DNA of 64,000 nt from Rhizobium sp. WYCCWR10014 (GCF_001657485.1 NZ_LXFU01000029.1:1-64000), one strand, 5' to 3'. Shown: positions 29,013 through 40,000, numbered from the stretch's first letter. Numbers and translations are program-made. The notes: generated from the sequence alone by a model not told the origin.

Positions 29013-31598
29013 ATGTCGGAAATGAAAAGCAGCCTGCCCGGTCAGGCGGATGATCGCGCTCGCGCCGATCGCCGCCTGCTTATGGCAGGCCAAGGATATA
29101 GATCTGCAACGGCACACGAGGCCGCAAAGCAAGAGCACGGACCATTGGCGCGCTTCCTGAAAAGCTGCGCGACCGGCACGGCGCTTGCCACCCTGGCGTG
29201 GCCGGCTCTGGCACAGGCGGAGCAGCAGGCGGCGGCCACGGCTCATCTCTTCACATCCTCGCAGGTGATCGGTGTTTCCGTCGTCATCGGCGTCATATCG
29301 GCAGCACTGCTGTCGACGCTGTGGCTCGTGCGCCAGCGCGGCAACCTGGAAAACGAGAGCCGGGAAATCCGTTCGGCGCTCTCCGATGCCCAGCAGCGTA
29401 TTTCGCAATACCAGGCTCTGATCGCCGACAAGAACCGGCGGATCGTCATCTGGGACGGCAATGCGCGCCCTGAACTGCTCGGCCAGCTTCCGCCTGAGAC
29501 CGGCGCGCCGCAGGACGGCGAATTCCTGGCCTTCGGCCTGTGGCTGAAGTCACGTTCGGCTTCCGAGCTGGAAAAGGCGATCGACCGGCTGCGCGACGAG
29601 GCGCAGAGCTTCGACATGGTGGTCGAAACCATCCGCGACGAAATCCTGGAGGCGCAGGGCCGGGTTTCCGGCGGGCGGGCCTTCGTCCGTTTCGTGGCGC
29701 TCAACAATCTGCGCGCCGAGCTCGCAGAGCTCAGGATTGAACGCGACCGGCTGATGACCTCGATCTCCGCCTTCCAGACCATGCTCGACGCGATCGACAT
29801 GCCGGCTTGGCAGCGCGATCCGGTGGGCCGCCTCACCTGGGTCAACCAGGCTTATGGCGAGGCGGTCGAAGCGCGATCGCCGCAGCAGGCGATCAATGAA
29901 GGCCGCGAGATGCTGACGACCGTGGCGCGCGAACGCATTCGCGCCACGACGACGCCGGAATCGCCCTTCCACGACAAGATCTCGACGGTCGTGCACGGCA
30001 ACCGCACATTCTTCGACGTCGTCGACGTCAGAGTTCCCGGCGGCTCGGCCGGCATCGCGATCGATGTGTCCGACATAGAGGCAGTACGCGCCGAGCTGGA
30101 ACGGACGCTGAAGAGCCATGCCGAAACGCTCGACCATCTCGCCACGCCGGTTGCCATCTTCGACGGCGACCGCCGGCTGCAATTCTACAACCAGGCCTTC
30201 GTCGCGCTCTGGGAGCTGGATATCGCCTTCCTCGAAGGCCGACCGGACAATAGCGAGCTGCTCGAGCGGCTGCGGGCGGCCAAGAAGCTGCCGGACCAGC
30301 TCAACTGGAAAAGCTGGAAGGAAGCCGCGCTTTCCGTCTATCGCGCCCTCGACACGCAATCCGATCTCTGGCACCTGCCGAACGGGCAGACGTTGCGGGT
30401 CTTTGCGACCGCCCATCCCCAGGGTGGCGCCACCTGGGTGTTCGAAAACCTGACCGAGCAGGTCGATCTCGAAACGCGCTACAACACGCTGGTCAAGGTG
30501 CAGGGCGAAACGATCGACCATCTTTCCGAAGGTGTGGCGGTGTTCGGCCCTGATGGACGCATCCGCCTTTCCAACCCGGCCTTCCGTGCGCTCTGGGGGA
30601 TCACCGAAACCGAAGCCAAGCCCGGCACCCATATCCGTGCGCTGGGCGAGGCCTGCGCGCCGTCCTATGACCGGCCGGACGGCTGGAAGACCTTCGCGGA
30701 ACTGATCACCAGCTTCGACGACGAACGCCGCTCGGGCCAAGGAACGCTGGAACTCTTCTCCGGCCTCGTGCTCGACTACGCCGTCATCCCGTTGCCGAAC
30801 GCGCAGACCATGCTGACCTTCGTCAACATGACGGACAGCGTGCGTGCCGAGCGCGCGCTGACCGAGAAGAACGAAGCGTTGCGCAAGGCCGACGAGCTGA
30901 AGAACGACTTCGTCCAGCACGTTTCCTATGAGCTGCGTTCGCCACTGACCAACATTATCGGCTTCACCGATCTCCTGCGCACGCCGGGTGTCGGGCCGCT
31001 TACCGAACGGCAGGCCGAATATATCGACCACATCTCGACCTCGTCCTCGGTTCTGTTGACGCTCGTCAACGATATTCTCGACCTAGCGACCGTCGACGCC
31101 GGTATCATGCGTCTCAATTATGCGGATATCGATCTCAACGACCTGCTCGACGACGTGTCGATGCAGATCGCCGATCGCCTCCACGAAAGTGGCGTGGCGC
31201 TAGAAATCACCGCACCCGCCTATCTCGGCTCGATCGTTGCCGATCCGCAGCGGCTGAAGCAGATCCTTCTGAAGCTTCTGTCCAATGCGGCGAATTTCTC
31301 GCCCGAAGGTACCTCGATCTCGCTGGAATGCCATCGCGAAGGCACGGATTTCGTCTTCGCCGTCAGCGATCGCGGCCCCGGCATCTCACCTGACATGATC
31401 GCGACCGTCTTCGACCGTTTTGCCACGGGGGCGAAAAGCGGCAAACGCGGCGGCGCCGGCCTCGGCCTCTCGATCGTCGACAGCTTCGTCAGCCTGCATC
31501 ATGGCGATGTGACGATCGACAGCGAGCCGGGCAAGGGCACGACTGTCGTCTGCCGTATCCCCTCGGTCGATGTACCGCATTCCGCCGCCGCCGAATGA
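29013..31598 (+). CDS. divL: DivL-type PAS sensor kinase with Tyr in place of phospho-His
   Basis: The 861-residue protein has an N-terminal membrane segment (VSVVIGVISAALLSTLWLV), several PAS-like domains and a kinase core. The H box reads HVSYELRSPLTN: Tyr639 (codon 30927-30929) stands where histidine kinases have His, as in Caulobacter DivL. The ATPase domain is intact (SNAANFSPEG, VSDRGPGIS, GGAGLGLSIV). DivL proteins bind DivK and steer CckA to control CtrA and the cell cycle. ATG 29013 is preferred; TTG 28989 and ATG 29022 are alternatives. It is larger than Caulobacter DivL (769) and overlaps the next start by four bases. Confidence 0.9.
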   Translation: MSEMKSSLPGQADDRARADRRLLMAGQGYRSATAHEAAKQEHGPLARFLKSCATGTALATLAWPALAQAEQQAAATAHLFTSSQVIGVSVVIGVISAALLSTLWLVRQRGNLENESREIRSALSDAQQRISQYQALIADKNRRIVIWDGNARPELLGQLPPETGAPQDGEFLAFGLWLKSRSASELEKAIDRLRDEAQSFDMVVETIRDEILEAQGRVSGGRAFVRFVALNNLRAELAELRIERDRLMTSISAFQTMLDAIDMPAWQRDPVGRLTWVNQAYGEAVEARSPQQAINEGREMLTTVARERIRATTTPESPFHDKISTVVHGNRTFFDVVDVRVPGGSAGIAIDVSDIEAVRAELERTLKSHAETLDHLATPVAIFDGDRRLQFYNQAFVALWELDIAFLEGRPDNSELLERLRAAKKLPDQLNWKSWKEAALSVYRALDTQSDLWHLPNGQTLRVFATAHPQGGATWVFENLTEQVDLETRYNTLVKVQGETIDHLSEGVAVFGPDGRIRLSNPAFRALWGITETEAKPGTHIRALGEACAPSYDRPDGWKTFAELITSFDDERRSGQGTLELFSGLVLDYAVIPLPNAQTMLTFVNMTDSVRAERALTEKNEALRKADELKNDFVQHVSYELRSPLTNIIGFTDLLRTPGVGPLTERQAEYIDHISTSSSVLLTLVNDILDLATVDAGIMRLNYADIDLNDLLDDVSMQIADRLHESGVALEITAPAYLGSIVADPQRLKQILLKLLSNAANFSPEGTSISLECHREGTDFVFAVSDRGPGISPDMIATVFDRFATGAKSGKRGGAGLGLSIVDSFVSLHHGDVTIDSEPGKGTTVVCRIPSVDVPHSAAAE

Positions 31599-33112
31599 CC
31601 ACCAGCGATGCGATCTCGCTTTTCCTGAAAGACGAGGCGGCCACCATCCGCCTCGGCGAAGACTTGGCGCTGGCCCTGAAAGCCGGCGATTGCCTTGCCC
31701 TTTCCGGCGATCTCGGCGCGGGGAAATCCTCGCTCGCCCGGGCGATTCTTCGCGCCATCGCCGATGACGAAGAGCTCGAGGTCCCGAGCCCGACCTTCAC
31801 GCTGGTGCAGTCCTACGATCTGCGCATCCTCATTTCGCATTTCGATCTCTACCGGCTCGGCGATCCCGCCGAACTGACCGAACTCGGCTTCGACGAGGCT
31901 CTGCAGAACGGCATCTGTCTCGTCGAATGGCCGGAGATGGCTGAGAGCGAGCTGCCCACTCAGCGCATCGCACTGACGCTGGAACATGAGGGCAACGGCC
32001 GGCGGGCGACAATCAGAGCCGCGGGCGCACAAGATTCACGCATCCGCCGTGTCCTGGCGATCCGCGATTTCCTTGACGGTGTAGGTTACCCCGAAGCGAA
32101 ACGCCGCTTCCTGACCGGCGATGCCTCGCTGCGCGCCTATGAGGCGATCTATCCGAAGGCCGAGAACCAGCGCATCATCCTGATGGACTGGCCGCCTCTT
32201 GCCGAAGGCCCGCCGGTTCTCGACGGTAAACCCTATCCCAAAGTCGCGCATCTTGCCGAAAACGCCTATCCGTTCGTGGCGATCGCCGATGCGCTGCGCA
32301 AGGACGGCTTTGCCGCGCCCGAAGTCTACAAGGTGGATTATAACAGGGGTATCCTGCTGATCGAAGATCTCGGCAGTGACGGCGTGCTGGACGCCCGCGG
32401 ACAGCCTATTATCGAACGCTATCGCGAAAGCGTTGCCTGCCTGGCCAGACTGCACGCCCTGAAATTTCCGCACGAGATCCCAGTTGGAAAGGGGCATGTC
32501 CATCATATTCCTGCTTTCGACCGTACGGCAATGAAGATGGAGGTGCGGCTGGTGCTCGACTGGCACCTGCCCTGGAAGCGCCAGGGCGCACCTGCAACCG
32601 AAGCCGAACGCGCGGATTATCTGGCGATCTGGGATACACTCATCGACGAACTCGCAACGGCCGAGAAGAACCTGCTGCTGCGCGACTTCCACTCGCCGAA
32701 TATCATCTGGAGACCGCATGCGAAAGGCGTCGAACGGATCGGCCTCATCGATTTCCAAGACGCGATGATTGGCCCCACGGCTTATGACCTTGCCTCGATC
32801 GTCCAGGATGCGCGCGTAACGATCGAGCCGGACCTCTTCCGGCAGCTGATGGATGATTATCTGACGCTTCGGCGCGCGGAGGGCGGTTTCGACGAAGTCG
32901 GATTTATGAAAGCCTGGGCGATCATGTCGGCGCAGCGCAATTGCAAGCTTGCCGGCCTCTGGGTGCGCCTGTTGCAGCGCGACGGCAAGCCGGGCTATCT
33001 GAAACATATGCCGCGCACGCTTTCCTATCTGAACGTCGCGCTTGAGCATGAAACGCTTGCCCCCTTGCGCGATTGGTGCGCAAGGGCTGGAATAGGCCAG
33101 AGCGAATCATAA
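31595..33112 (+). CDS. Fusion of TsaE (t6A synthesis ATPase) and AmgK-like sugar kinase
   Basis: The 505-residue protein joins two domains. Residues 1 to about 150 are TsaE, with Walker A SGDLGAGKS (37-45) and the PSPTFTLVQSYD switch region; TsaE helps make N6-threonylcarbamoyladenosine in tRNA. Residues about 165-505 are an aminoglycoside-phosphotransferase fold with Brenner motif LLRDFHSPNIIW and GLIDFQDAMIGP. This part resembles AmgK, the anomeric MurNAc/GlcNAc kinase of wall recycling. The single frame shows no interruption, and a MurU-like gene follows 13 bases later. The fusion is a known arrangement in Rhizobiales as I recall. Confidence 0.92.
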   Translation: MTTSDAISLFLKDEAATIRLGEDLALALKAGDCLALSGDLGAGKSSLARAILRAIADDEELEVPSPTFTLVQSYDLRILISHFDLYRLGDPAELTELGFDEALQNGICLVEWPEMAESELPTQRIALTLEHEGNGRRATIRAAGAQDSRIRRVLAIRDFLDGVGYPEAKRRFLTGDASLRAYEAIYPKAENQRIILMDWPPLAEGPPVLDGKPYPKVAHLAENAYPFVAIADALRKDGFAAPEVYKVDYNRGILLIEDLGSDGVLDARGQPIIERYRESVACLARLHALKFPHEIPVGKGHVHHIPAFDRTAMKMEVRLVLDWHLPWKRQGAPATEAERADYLAIWDTLIDELATAEKNLLLRDFHSPNIIWRPHAKGVERIGLIDFQDAMIGPTAYDLASIVQDARVTIEPDLFRQLMDDYLTLRRAEGGFDEVGFMKAWAIMSAQRNCKLAGLWVRLLQRDGKPGYLKHMPRTLSYLNVALEHETLAPLRDWCARAGIGQSES

Positions 33113-33125
33113 GTTCCGGATCAGA

Positions 33126-33857
33126 ATGACCATCAGACAAGCCATGGTACTGGCCGCGGGTCTCGGAACCCGCATGCGCCCGATCACCGATACGATCCCG
33201 AAGCCGCTGGTGAAAATCGACGGCAAGCCCATGATCGACTACACGCTGGATTCGCTGGTGGCGGCCGGCATCGAACGCGCCGTCGTCAACGTTCACCATC
33301 ACGCCGACCAGATGTTCGAGCATCTCGGGAATTATCACGGCCTCGACATCGTCATATCAGACGAGCGGGACGCACTGATGAATTCCGGCGGCGGCTTGGC
33401 GAAGGGGCTGAGGCTGCTTACTCGCGACAATATCTTCGTCATGAACGCCGATCTCTTCTGGATCGGCGAACAGCAGGGGCGGCCGACGAACCTGGAACGC
33501 TTAGCCGGATTCTTCGATGCCGAACGCATGGATATGGCGCTGCTTTGCGTTGGGATCGAGGATACGACGGGTCACAATGGCAAGAACGACTTCAGTCTTG
33601 CGGCCGATGGCCGGCTGACGCGTTATCGCGACGATCCGTCCAATCCCGTCGTCTATGCCGGGGCGATCGCCATGAACCCGTCGCTGTTCGACGATGCGCC
33701 GAAGGATGCCTTCAACCTCAATATCTATTTCGACAAGGCGATCGCACGCGGACGGCTTTTCGGCATGGTGCTCGAAGGCCATTGGCTGACGGTCGGCACG
33801 CCGGAGGCGATCGGCGAGGCGGAGGAAACGATCCGCAGGTTGCGGGCGTTTGCCTGA
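33126..33857 (+). CDS. Nucleotidyltransferase, MurU-like
   Basis: The 243-residue protein has the sugar-nucleotidyltransferase signature MVLAAGLGTRMRPITDTIPKP at its start and the metal-binding Asp in FVMNADLFW. Length and the C-terminal WLTVGTPEAIGEA match MurU, which makes UDP-MurNAc from MurNAc-1-phosphate. The upstream AmgK domain would provide that substrate, giving a two-step recycling route that bypasses de novo UDP-MurNAc synthesis. Glucose- or mannose-1-phosphate activity cannot be excluded from sequence alone. The stop is three bases before addB. Confidence 0.85.
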   Translation: MTIRQAMVLAAGLGTRMRPITDTIPKPLVKIDGKPMIDYTLDSLVAAGIERAVVNVHHHADQMFEHLGNYHGLDIVISDERDALMNSGGGLAKGLRLLTRDNIFVMNADLFWIGEQQGRPTNLERLAGFFDAERMDMALLCVGIEDTTGHNGKNDFSLAADGRLTRYRDDPSNPVVYAGAIAMNPSLFDDAPKDAFNLNIYFDKAIARGRLFGMVLEGHWLTVGTPEAIGEAEETIRRLRAFA

Positions 33858-33859
33858 CG

Positions 33860-36800
33860 ATGGCAGAGCGGCACCAGCCACGCATCCTGACGATTCCGGC
33901 GGGCCTCTCCTTCCTGAAAACGCTGGCGACGACACTTTGCGACGGCCGATTGACGCCGATTTTCCGGCACGACGCCAATGATCCGCTATCGCTTGCCAAA
34001 GTGACGATCTACCTGCCGACCCGGCGCGCCGTGCGTGTGCTGCGTTCCGAATTCGTCGACCTGCTCGGCGGCTGCTCGGCGATCCTGCCGGTCATCCGTC
34101 CGCTCGGCGAAACCGATGACGATAGCGGCTATTTCGACGAGGCGCTGCCGGCGACAATCGATCTCGCTCAGCCGCTGTCGAATACCGCCCGTCTGCTGGA
34201 GCTGGCGCGTCTGATCCTTGCCTGGCGAAACAAGCTGCCGGAGATCGTCCGCCACATCCATTCGGACTCGCCGCTCGTTGCGCCGGCAAGTCCCGCGGAT
34301 GCGATCTGGCTCGCCCGCAATCTTGCGGAGCTGATCGATTCGATCGAAACCGAGGATCTCGACTGGTCGGAGCTGTCGAAGCTCGACACCGGCGACTATG
34401 CCGCCTGGTGGCAGCTGACGGCAGAATTTCTGCAGATCGCCAGCGCCTTCTGGCCCGAGCGGCTTTCCGAACTCGGCAAATCCTCGCCGGCGCGGCACAG
34501 AAACGCCATTCTCCGGGCCGAAGCAAGCCGGCTTTCGGCGACGAAACCCACCGGACCGATCATCATCGCCGGTTCGACGGGTTCCGTTCCCGCCACCGCC
34601 GATCTCATCGCCGCCGTCGCCCATCTGCCTGAAGGTGTGATCGTGCTTCCCGGTCTCGATCTCTCCATGCCCGAAAAGCACTGGCAGATGGTCGCGCCGG
34701 AACCGGCGCCCGGCCAATATGCCAATCCCGCAAGCCGGAGCCACCCGCAATATGGCCTGTCGTCGCTGCTCAAGCGGCTGAAGCTGACACGGGCCGACGT
34801 CACGCTCCTCGACCGACCGGAGACCGATCTTGACCGGCGCGCCGAAATCCTCTCGCGCGCACTTGCGCCGGCGGAGGCGACCAGCGACTGGGGGGCGTGG
34901 AAAAACGAACTGCCGGCAGGCGCGCTGTCTTCGGCTTTCTCTGATATCTCGTTGATCGAAGCCGCTAATGAGCGCGAGGAAGCAACCGCGATTGCCATCG
35001 CACTCAGGCTGGCACTGGAGAGACCAGGACTGGACAGCGAGAGCCGGGCAGCACTCATCACTCCGGACCGCAATCTCGCGCGGCGGGTGATGGCCGAGCT
35101 TTCCCGCTTCGGCATCCTCGCCGACGATTCGGCGGGCACACCGCTTTCGGCCATGCCGCAGGGCACCTTGCTGCAATTGCTGCTGGAGGCGGCGCTGCGG
35201 CCGGGCGATCCGGTGGCGATCGTCTCGCTGCTCAAACATCCGCTTGCCCGGTTTGGTCTGGAACGCGGCGCCTTGATTTCCGCTACCGAGGCGCTCGAGC
35301 TGCTGGCACTGCGCGGTGGCGTGGCAGAGGTGGATATCAGCACGCTGGAACCGCTGCTCGCTCACCAACTCGCCGAACAGGCCCTGGACAGGCATGCGCC
35401 GCAATGGCGAAAAGCGCTTTCGCCCGAGGCAGCCGACGCCGCATACGACCTTGCCCGGCGGGTTACACAAGCGACCGAGCCTCTGGCTTCGGCCCTGATG
35501 CGGCACCGGCCGGAAGATCGCGGAAGAACCGCGCGCTTCACATTGTCCGGATGGGCAGAACGCACCGGCCGTTCGCTTGAAGCGGTCTCGGTCGATCCGC
35601 AAGGCAATCTCGCCGATCTCTGGTCGAACGAAGCGGGAGACGCCCTCGCCGCCCTGCTCAGTGAAGTGATCGACACGGACGGCCAGATGGAGGCCGACGG
35701 ACCGCAATGGATCGACATCATGGCAGCGCTCGCCGCCGGTCATGCGGTGAAGCCACGAGCGCTCAGCCATCCGAGGCTCTTCATCTTCGGCACGCTGGAA
35801 GCCCGCCTGCAGAGCGTTGATACGTTGATCCTCGGCGGCCTGAACGAAGGCACCTGGCCGGGGCAGACCGCCAACAATCCCTTCATTCCGCGAATGATGA
35901 AGACGGAGATCGGCCTCGAGCCGCCGGAGCGGCGCATCGGCCAGCTGGCGCATGATTTCGAGATGGCGAACGGCACGCGCCATCTGATCTATTCGCGCGC
36001 GCTGCGCCAGGGCTCGACGCCGACCGTCGCCTCGCGTTGGCTGCAGCGGCTGCTGGCGCTCGGCGGAGAGGCGTTCGAGGCGGAATTGAGGGGACGCGGC
36101 AATCGTTTCCTGCAGTGGGCCGCTCTCATCGATCGAGGAGATGCTCAGGCGCCGGCGCAGCGCCCTACGCCGAAACCGCCGCTGATGCTGCAGCCGAAAT
36201 CCTATTCCTTCAGCGAAGTCGGCCGGCTGCGCCGAGATCCCTATGCCATCTATGCCCGTCGCATCCTACGGCTCGACCCCGTCGACCCGTTCAATCGCGA
36301 TCCAGGGGCGGCCGAACGCGGGACGCTCTACCACAAGATCATCGACCGTTTCATTCGCGAAGCTCATATCGCCGGCACGCCGGATGCGGAAGCGGCGATG
36401 GAGCGCATCCTTTCCGAGCTTTTCGACATGGAGAAGTTGCCGCCGCATATCGATGCCGTGTGGCGGCCGCGCTTTCGCGCAGTGGCCCGCGCCTTCCTCG
36501 AATGGGAGGCTGGACGCCGGCATGGCATCCTTAGAACGCTGACGGAGGTACGGGGCGGCATGGAGCTGGAGTCGATCAATATCCGGCTCACTGGCGTCGC
36601 AGACCGGATCGACGTCACCGGGCCAAACGCCGCCGATATCATCGACTACAAGACCGGCTACAATCCCTCGCCGGCGCAGGCGCGCGTGCTTCTCGATCCG
36701 CAGCTTGCGCTCGAAGCGGCCGCCTTGAGCGCCGGCGCCTTCCGCGATGCCGGCAGCCTCGTGCCGCAGGACCTTCTCTATGTGCGTCTGCGTCCCGGAA

Positions 36801-37051
36801 GCCGCTTCCAGGTCGATACCGTCAACAACGAGAGCTCTGCCCGCAGCGACAAGGCGAAATCGGCGATGGATCTCGCAGCCGAATCGATCGATCAGCTCGT
36901 CAAATTCGTGGGGCTGCTGCAATCCAACGAAAGAGGCTTTACCTCGCGGCTGATCCCGGCCCAGCAATTCGATTTCGGCGGCGACTATGATCATCTCGCC
37001 CGCGTCTCCGAATGGTCGACGGCCGAAACCGAAGAGGGCGGCGATGAGTGA
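33860..37051 (+). CDS. addB: AddB subunit of the AddAB helicase-nuclease (alphaproteobacterial type)
   Basis: The 1063-residue protein processes DNA double-strand breaks with AddA to load RecA. The C-terminal PD-(D/E)xK nuclease is visible as ADIIDYKTGY with upstream GTLYHKIIDRFI. The N-terminal helicase-like half is degenerate, as usual for AddB. The region YSFSEVGRLRRDPYAIYARR corresponds to where Firmicutes AddB has iron-sulfur cysteines, but none is present, as in the alpha-type family. The ATG at 33860 is chosen because upstream codons overlap the preceding gene. It overlaps addA by eight bases. Confidence 0.94.
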   Translation: MAERHQPRILTIPAGLSFLKTLATTLCDGRLTPIFRHDANDPLSLAKVTIYLPTRRAVRVLRSEFVDLLGGCSAILPVIRPLGETDDDSGYFDEALPATIDLAQPLSNTARLLELARLILAWRNKLPEIVRHIHSDSPLVAPASPADAIWLARNLAELIDSIETEDLDWSELSKLDTGDYAAWWQLTAEFLQIASAFWPERLSELGKSSPARHRNAILRAEASRLSATKPTGPIIIAGSTGSVPATADLIAAVAHLPEGVIVLPGLDLSMPEKHWQMVAPEPAPGQYANPASRSHPQYGLSSLLKRLKLTRADVTLLDRPETDLDRRAEILSRALAPAEATSDWGAWKNELPAGALSSAFSDISLIEAANEREEATAIAIALRLALERPGLDSESRAALITPDRNLARRVMAELSRFGILADDSAGTPLSAMPQGTLLQLLLEAALRPGDPVAIVSLLKHPLARFGLERGALISATEALELLALRGGVAEVDISTLEPLLAHQLAEQALDRHAPQWRKALSPEAADAAYDLARRVTQATEPLASALMRHRPEDRGRTARFTLSGWAERTGRSLEAVSVDPQGNLADLWSNEAGDALAALLSEVIDTDGQMEADGPQWIDIMAALAAGHAVKPRALSHPRLFIFGTLEARLQSVDTLILGGLNEGTWPGQTANNPFIPRMMKTEIGLEPPERRIGQLAHDFEMANGTRHLIYSRALRQGSTPTVASRWLQRLLALGGEAFEAELRGRGNRFLQWAALIDRGDAQAPAQRPTPKPPLMLQPKSYSFSEVGRLRRDPYAIYARRILRLDPVDPFNRDPGAAERGTLYHKIIDRFIREAHIAGTPDAEAAMERILSELFDMEKLPPHIDAVWRPRFRAVARAFLEWEAGRRHGILRTLTEVRGGMELESINIRLTGVADRIDVTGPNAADIIDYKTGYNPSPAQARVLLDPQLALEAAALSAGAFRDAGSLVPQDLLYVRLRPGSRFQVDTVNNESSARSDKAKSAMDLAAESIDQLVKFVGLLQSNERGFTSRLIPAQQFDFGGDYDHLARVSEWSTAETEEGGDE

Positions 37052-40000
37052 TGTGACCGCCCTTCCCAACGACGACGATCCGGGCGCGTGGATCGGCTGG
37101 ACGACGATCCAGCAGGCGATTGCCTCCGATCCGCTGCGTTCAGCATGGGTCTCGGCCAATGCCGGTTCCGGCAAGACGCATGTGCTGACACAGCGCGTCA
37201 TCCGGCTGCTGCTATCAGGTGCGCGGCCTTCCGCCATTTTATGCCTCACCTACACCAAGGCCGCGGCGTCGGAAATGTCGAACCGGGTCTTCGAACGGCT
37301 GGCGGAATGGGTGGTGCTTGACGATGAAGACCTCGGCCGTCGCATCACACAGATCGAAGGCATGGCGCCCGACGGGCTGAAGCTTGCCGAGGCACGCCGG
37401 CTGTTTGCCAAGGCGTTGGAGACTCCCGGCGGACTGAAGATCCAGACGATCCATGCCTTTTGCGAGGCACTGCTGCATCAGTTCCCGTTGGAGGCCAACG
37501 TTGCCGGGCATTTCTCGGTTCTCGACGATCGCGCGGCGGTGGCGCTGCTTTCCGATGCGCGCCGGGCGCTGCTGACGGCAACGGCGCCTGACGAAGACAG
37601 CGCGCTTGCCGAGGCATTCGCCTATGTGCTCAATCTCGGCGACGAATCCGGACTGGAGAACCTGCTCGGCGACATCGTCGCCAACCGCAATGCCATTCGT
37701 CGTTTCACCGCGACGGCCGAACAGCAAGGCGGCGTGGAAATGGTTCTGCGCAAGAGGCTGGGTCTCGCCGCTGGCGACACGGAAAGCGGGATCGCGGCGC
37801 AATATTGGCCATTGCCCGAGCTTTCGGGCGGCACGCTGGAGCTTTATCTTTCGCTCGCCGACCAGAAAGGCGGCGCGAAGGCACAGGAGGTTGCCTATGG
37901 CCTCAGGCTCGCTGGGCGGGAGCGCGATGACGCAAGGCGCGCTGAGATCCTCGAGAAAATCTTTTTGACAGTGAAGGGCGAGCCCAAGGCGGACTCGCAA
38001 TTCTTCGTCAAGGCCATGCTTGCCGAGGCACCGCAGCTCGCGGAGGCCATCGCCATTGCTCGCGCGCATGTCGCAGCAAGCCGCGACCGGCTGAAACTGA
38101 TGCGGATGTATGGCGCCACGCATGCAGCACTCGTGCTCGCCGACCGGCTGAATCACGATTATGAAGAACTGAAGAAGCAACGCAGCCAGCTCGACTTCGA
38201 GGACCTGATCACCCGCACTGCCGACCTCCTGACGAAAAGTGGCGTCGGTCCGTGGATCCACTACAAGCTCGATCGGGGTATCGATCATATCCTCGTCGAC
38301 GAGGCGCAGGATACCAGCCCGATCCAGTGGAGTGTCATCCAGTCGCTCGCCGAAGATTTTTTCTCCGGCGAAAGCGCCCGGCCGATCGTACGCACGCTGT
38401 TTGCCGTCGGCGACGAAAAGCAGTCGATCTATTCCTTCCAGGGGGCGCGGCCCGAGCGTTTTTCCGAGGAGAGCGACCGGACGCGACGGCGCGTTTCCGA
38501 TAGCGGGCAGAGTTTTTCCTCCGTGCGGCTGCCGCTGTCGTTCCGCTCAACCGCCGACGTGCTCGAGGCCGTCGACCACATTTTCAAGGCACCCGAGAAC
38601 GCGCGCGGCCTCAGCGCGCTCGGCGAACCGGTCGTGCATCGCTCCAGCCGCATCGGGCATCCCGGCGCCGTCGACCTCTGGGAGATGGTTGCGCCGGAAG
38701 CGGTGGTGAAGGAGGAGGACTGGACGGCGCCCTTCGATGCGACGCCGGAAAGCGCGCCGGCCGCGATCCTCGCGCGGCGGATCGCCCATTCGATCGGCAC
38801 GCTCGTCGGTCGCGAAGCGATCGTCGACAAAGGCAAGGAGCGCCTGATCGAGGCCGGCGACATTCTGGTGCTGGTGCGCAAGCGCGACGCCTTCGTCAAT
38901 GCGTTGACGCGGGCGCTGAAACGCCGCGGCGACATTCCGGTCGCCGGCGCGGACAGGCTGGTGCTGACCAGCCATATCGCCGTGCAGGATCTGCTGGCGC
39001 TCGGCCGCTTCCTGCTTCTGCCGGAAGACGATCTTTCGCTTGCCGCTGTGCTGAAGAGCCCGCTTTTCGATCTCTCTGAGGACGACATCTTTGCGATCAC
39101 CGCATTGCGCGGCGACAATCAGAGCGTCTGGAGCCATCTCAAAAGCTTCGCCGCGGACGGCACCGAACGTTTCCGTGCTACCGTCGAGAGGCTGGAGCTG
39201 TTTCTCCGGCAGTCCAGGAGCCTGTCGGTCCATGATTTCTATGCGCGCGTGCTGGGTAGCTATGGGGGACGGCGGCAATTCCTTGCCCGTCTCGGCACCG
39301 AGGTCAGCGATATTCTCGACGAATTCCTGACCTTCACGCTCGACCATGAGAGCTCCGGCCTTCCCGGCCTGCAATCCTTCATTTCGACGCTGGAACTCGA
39401 AGCACCGGTAATGAAGCGCGAGCAGGACAAGGGGCGCAATGAGGTGCGGATCATGACGGTGCATGCCTCCAAGGGTCTTGAAGCACCGATCGTTTTCCTT
39501 GTCGACGGCGGTTCGAAGGCCTTCACCCATACCCATCTGCCAAAGCTTCGCCTGATCGAGACCGGCCCAGACGAGCCGCCGATGCCCGTCTGGGTTCCTG
39601 TCTCCGATCTCGCCAATTCGATGACCCAGGATGATGCCGCGCGTATCCAGATGCTGGCGGAAGAAGAATATCGTCGGTTGCTCTATGTCGCCATGACGCG
39701 CGCCGCCGACCGGCTGGTCGTCTGCGGCTATCGTGGCGTGCGCGTGAACAACGACACCTGGCATATGATGATTTCGACAGCACTGCGCGACGACCATCCG
39801 CATGTAGAAGCGGCCACATTCTCCGGTCCCGATGGGGAATGGCCAGGCATCAGATGGCGCGTGCCACGGGTGGAACGAAGCTTCGAGCGTATCGATCGCA
39901 GGCAAGAGCGCGACGGCGAGGAGACTTTGCCGGACGGCCTGTTGCGGCCATTGCCGCCGCAGGCTGAGCTGCCTCGGCCGCTCAGCCCTTCCGGCGCCGG

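Noticed and set aside
33986..35983. A 665-codon open frame on the minus strand
   Set aside because: It is antisense to addB, of low-complexity Arg/Gly-rich composition, and has no ribosome site or domain.
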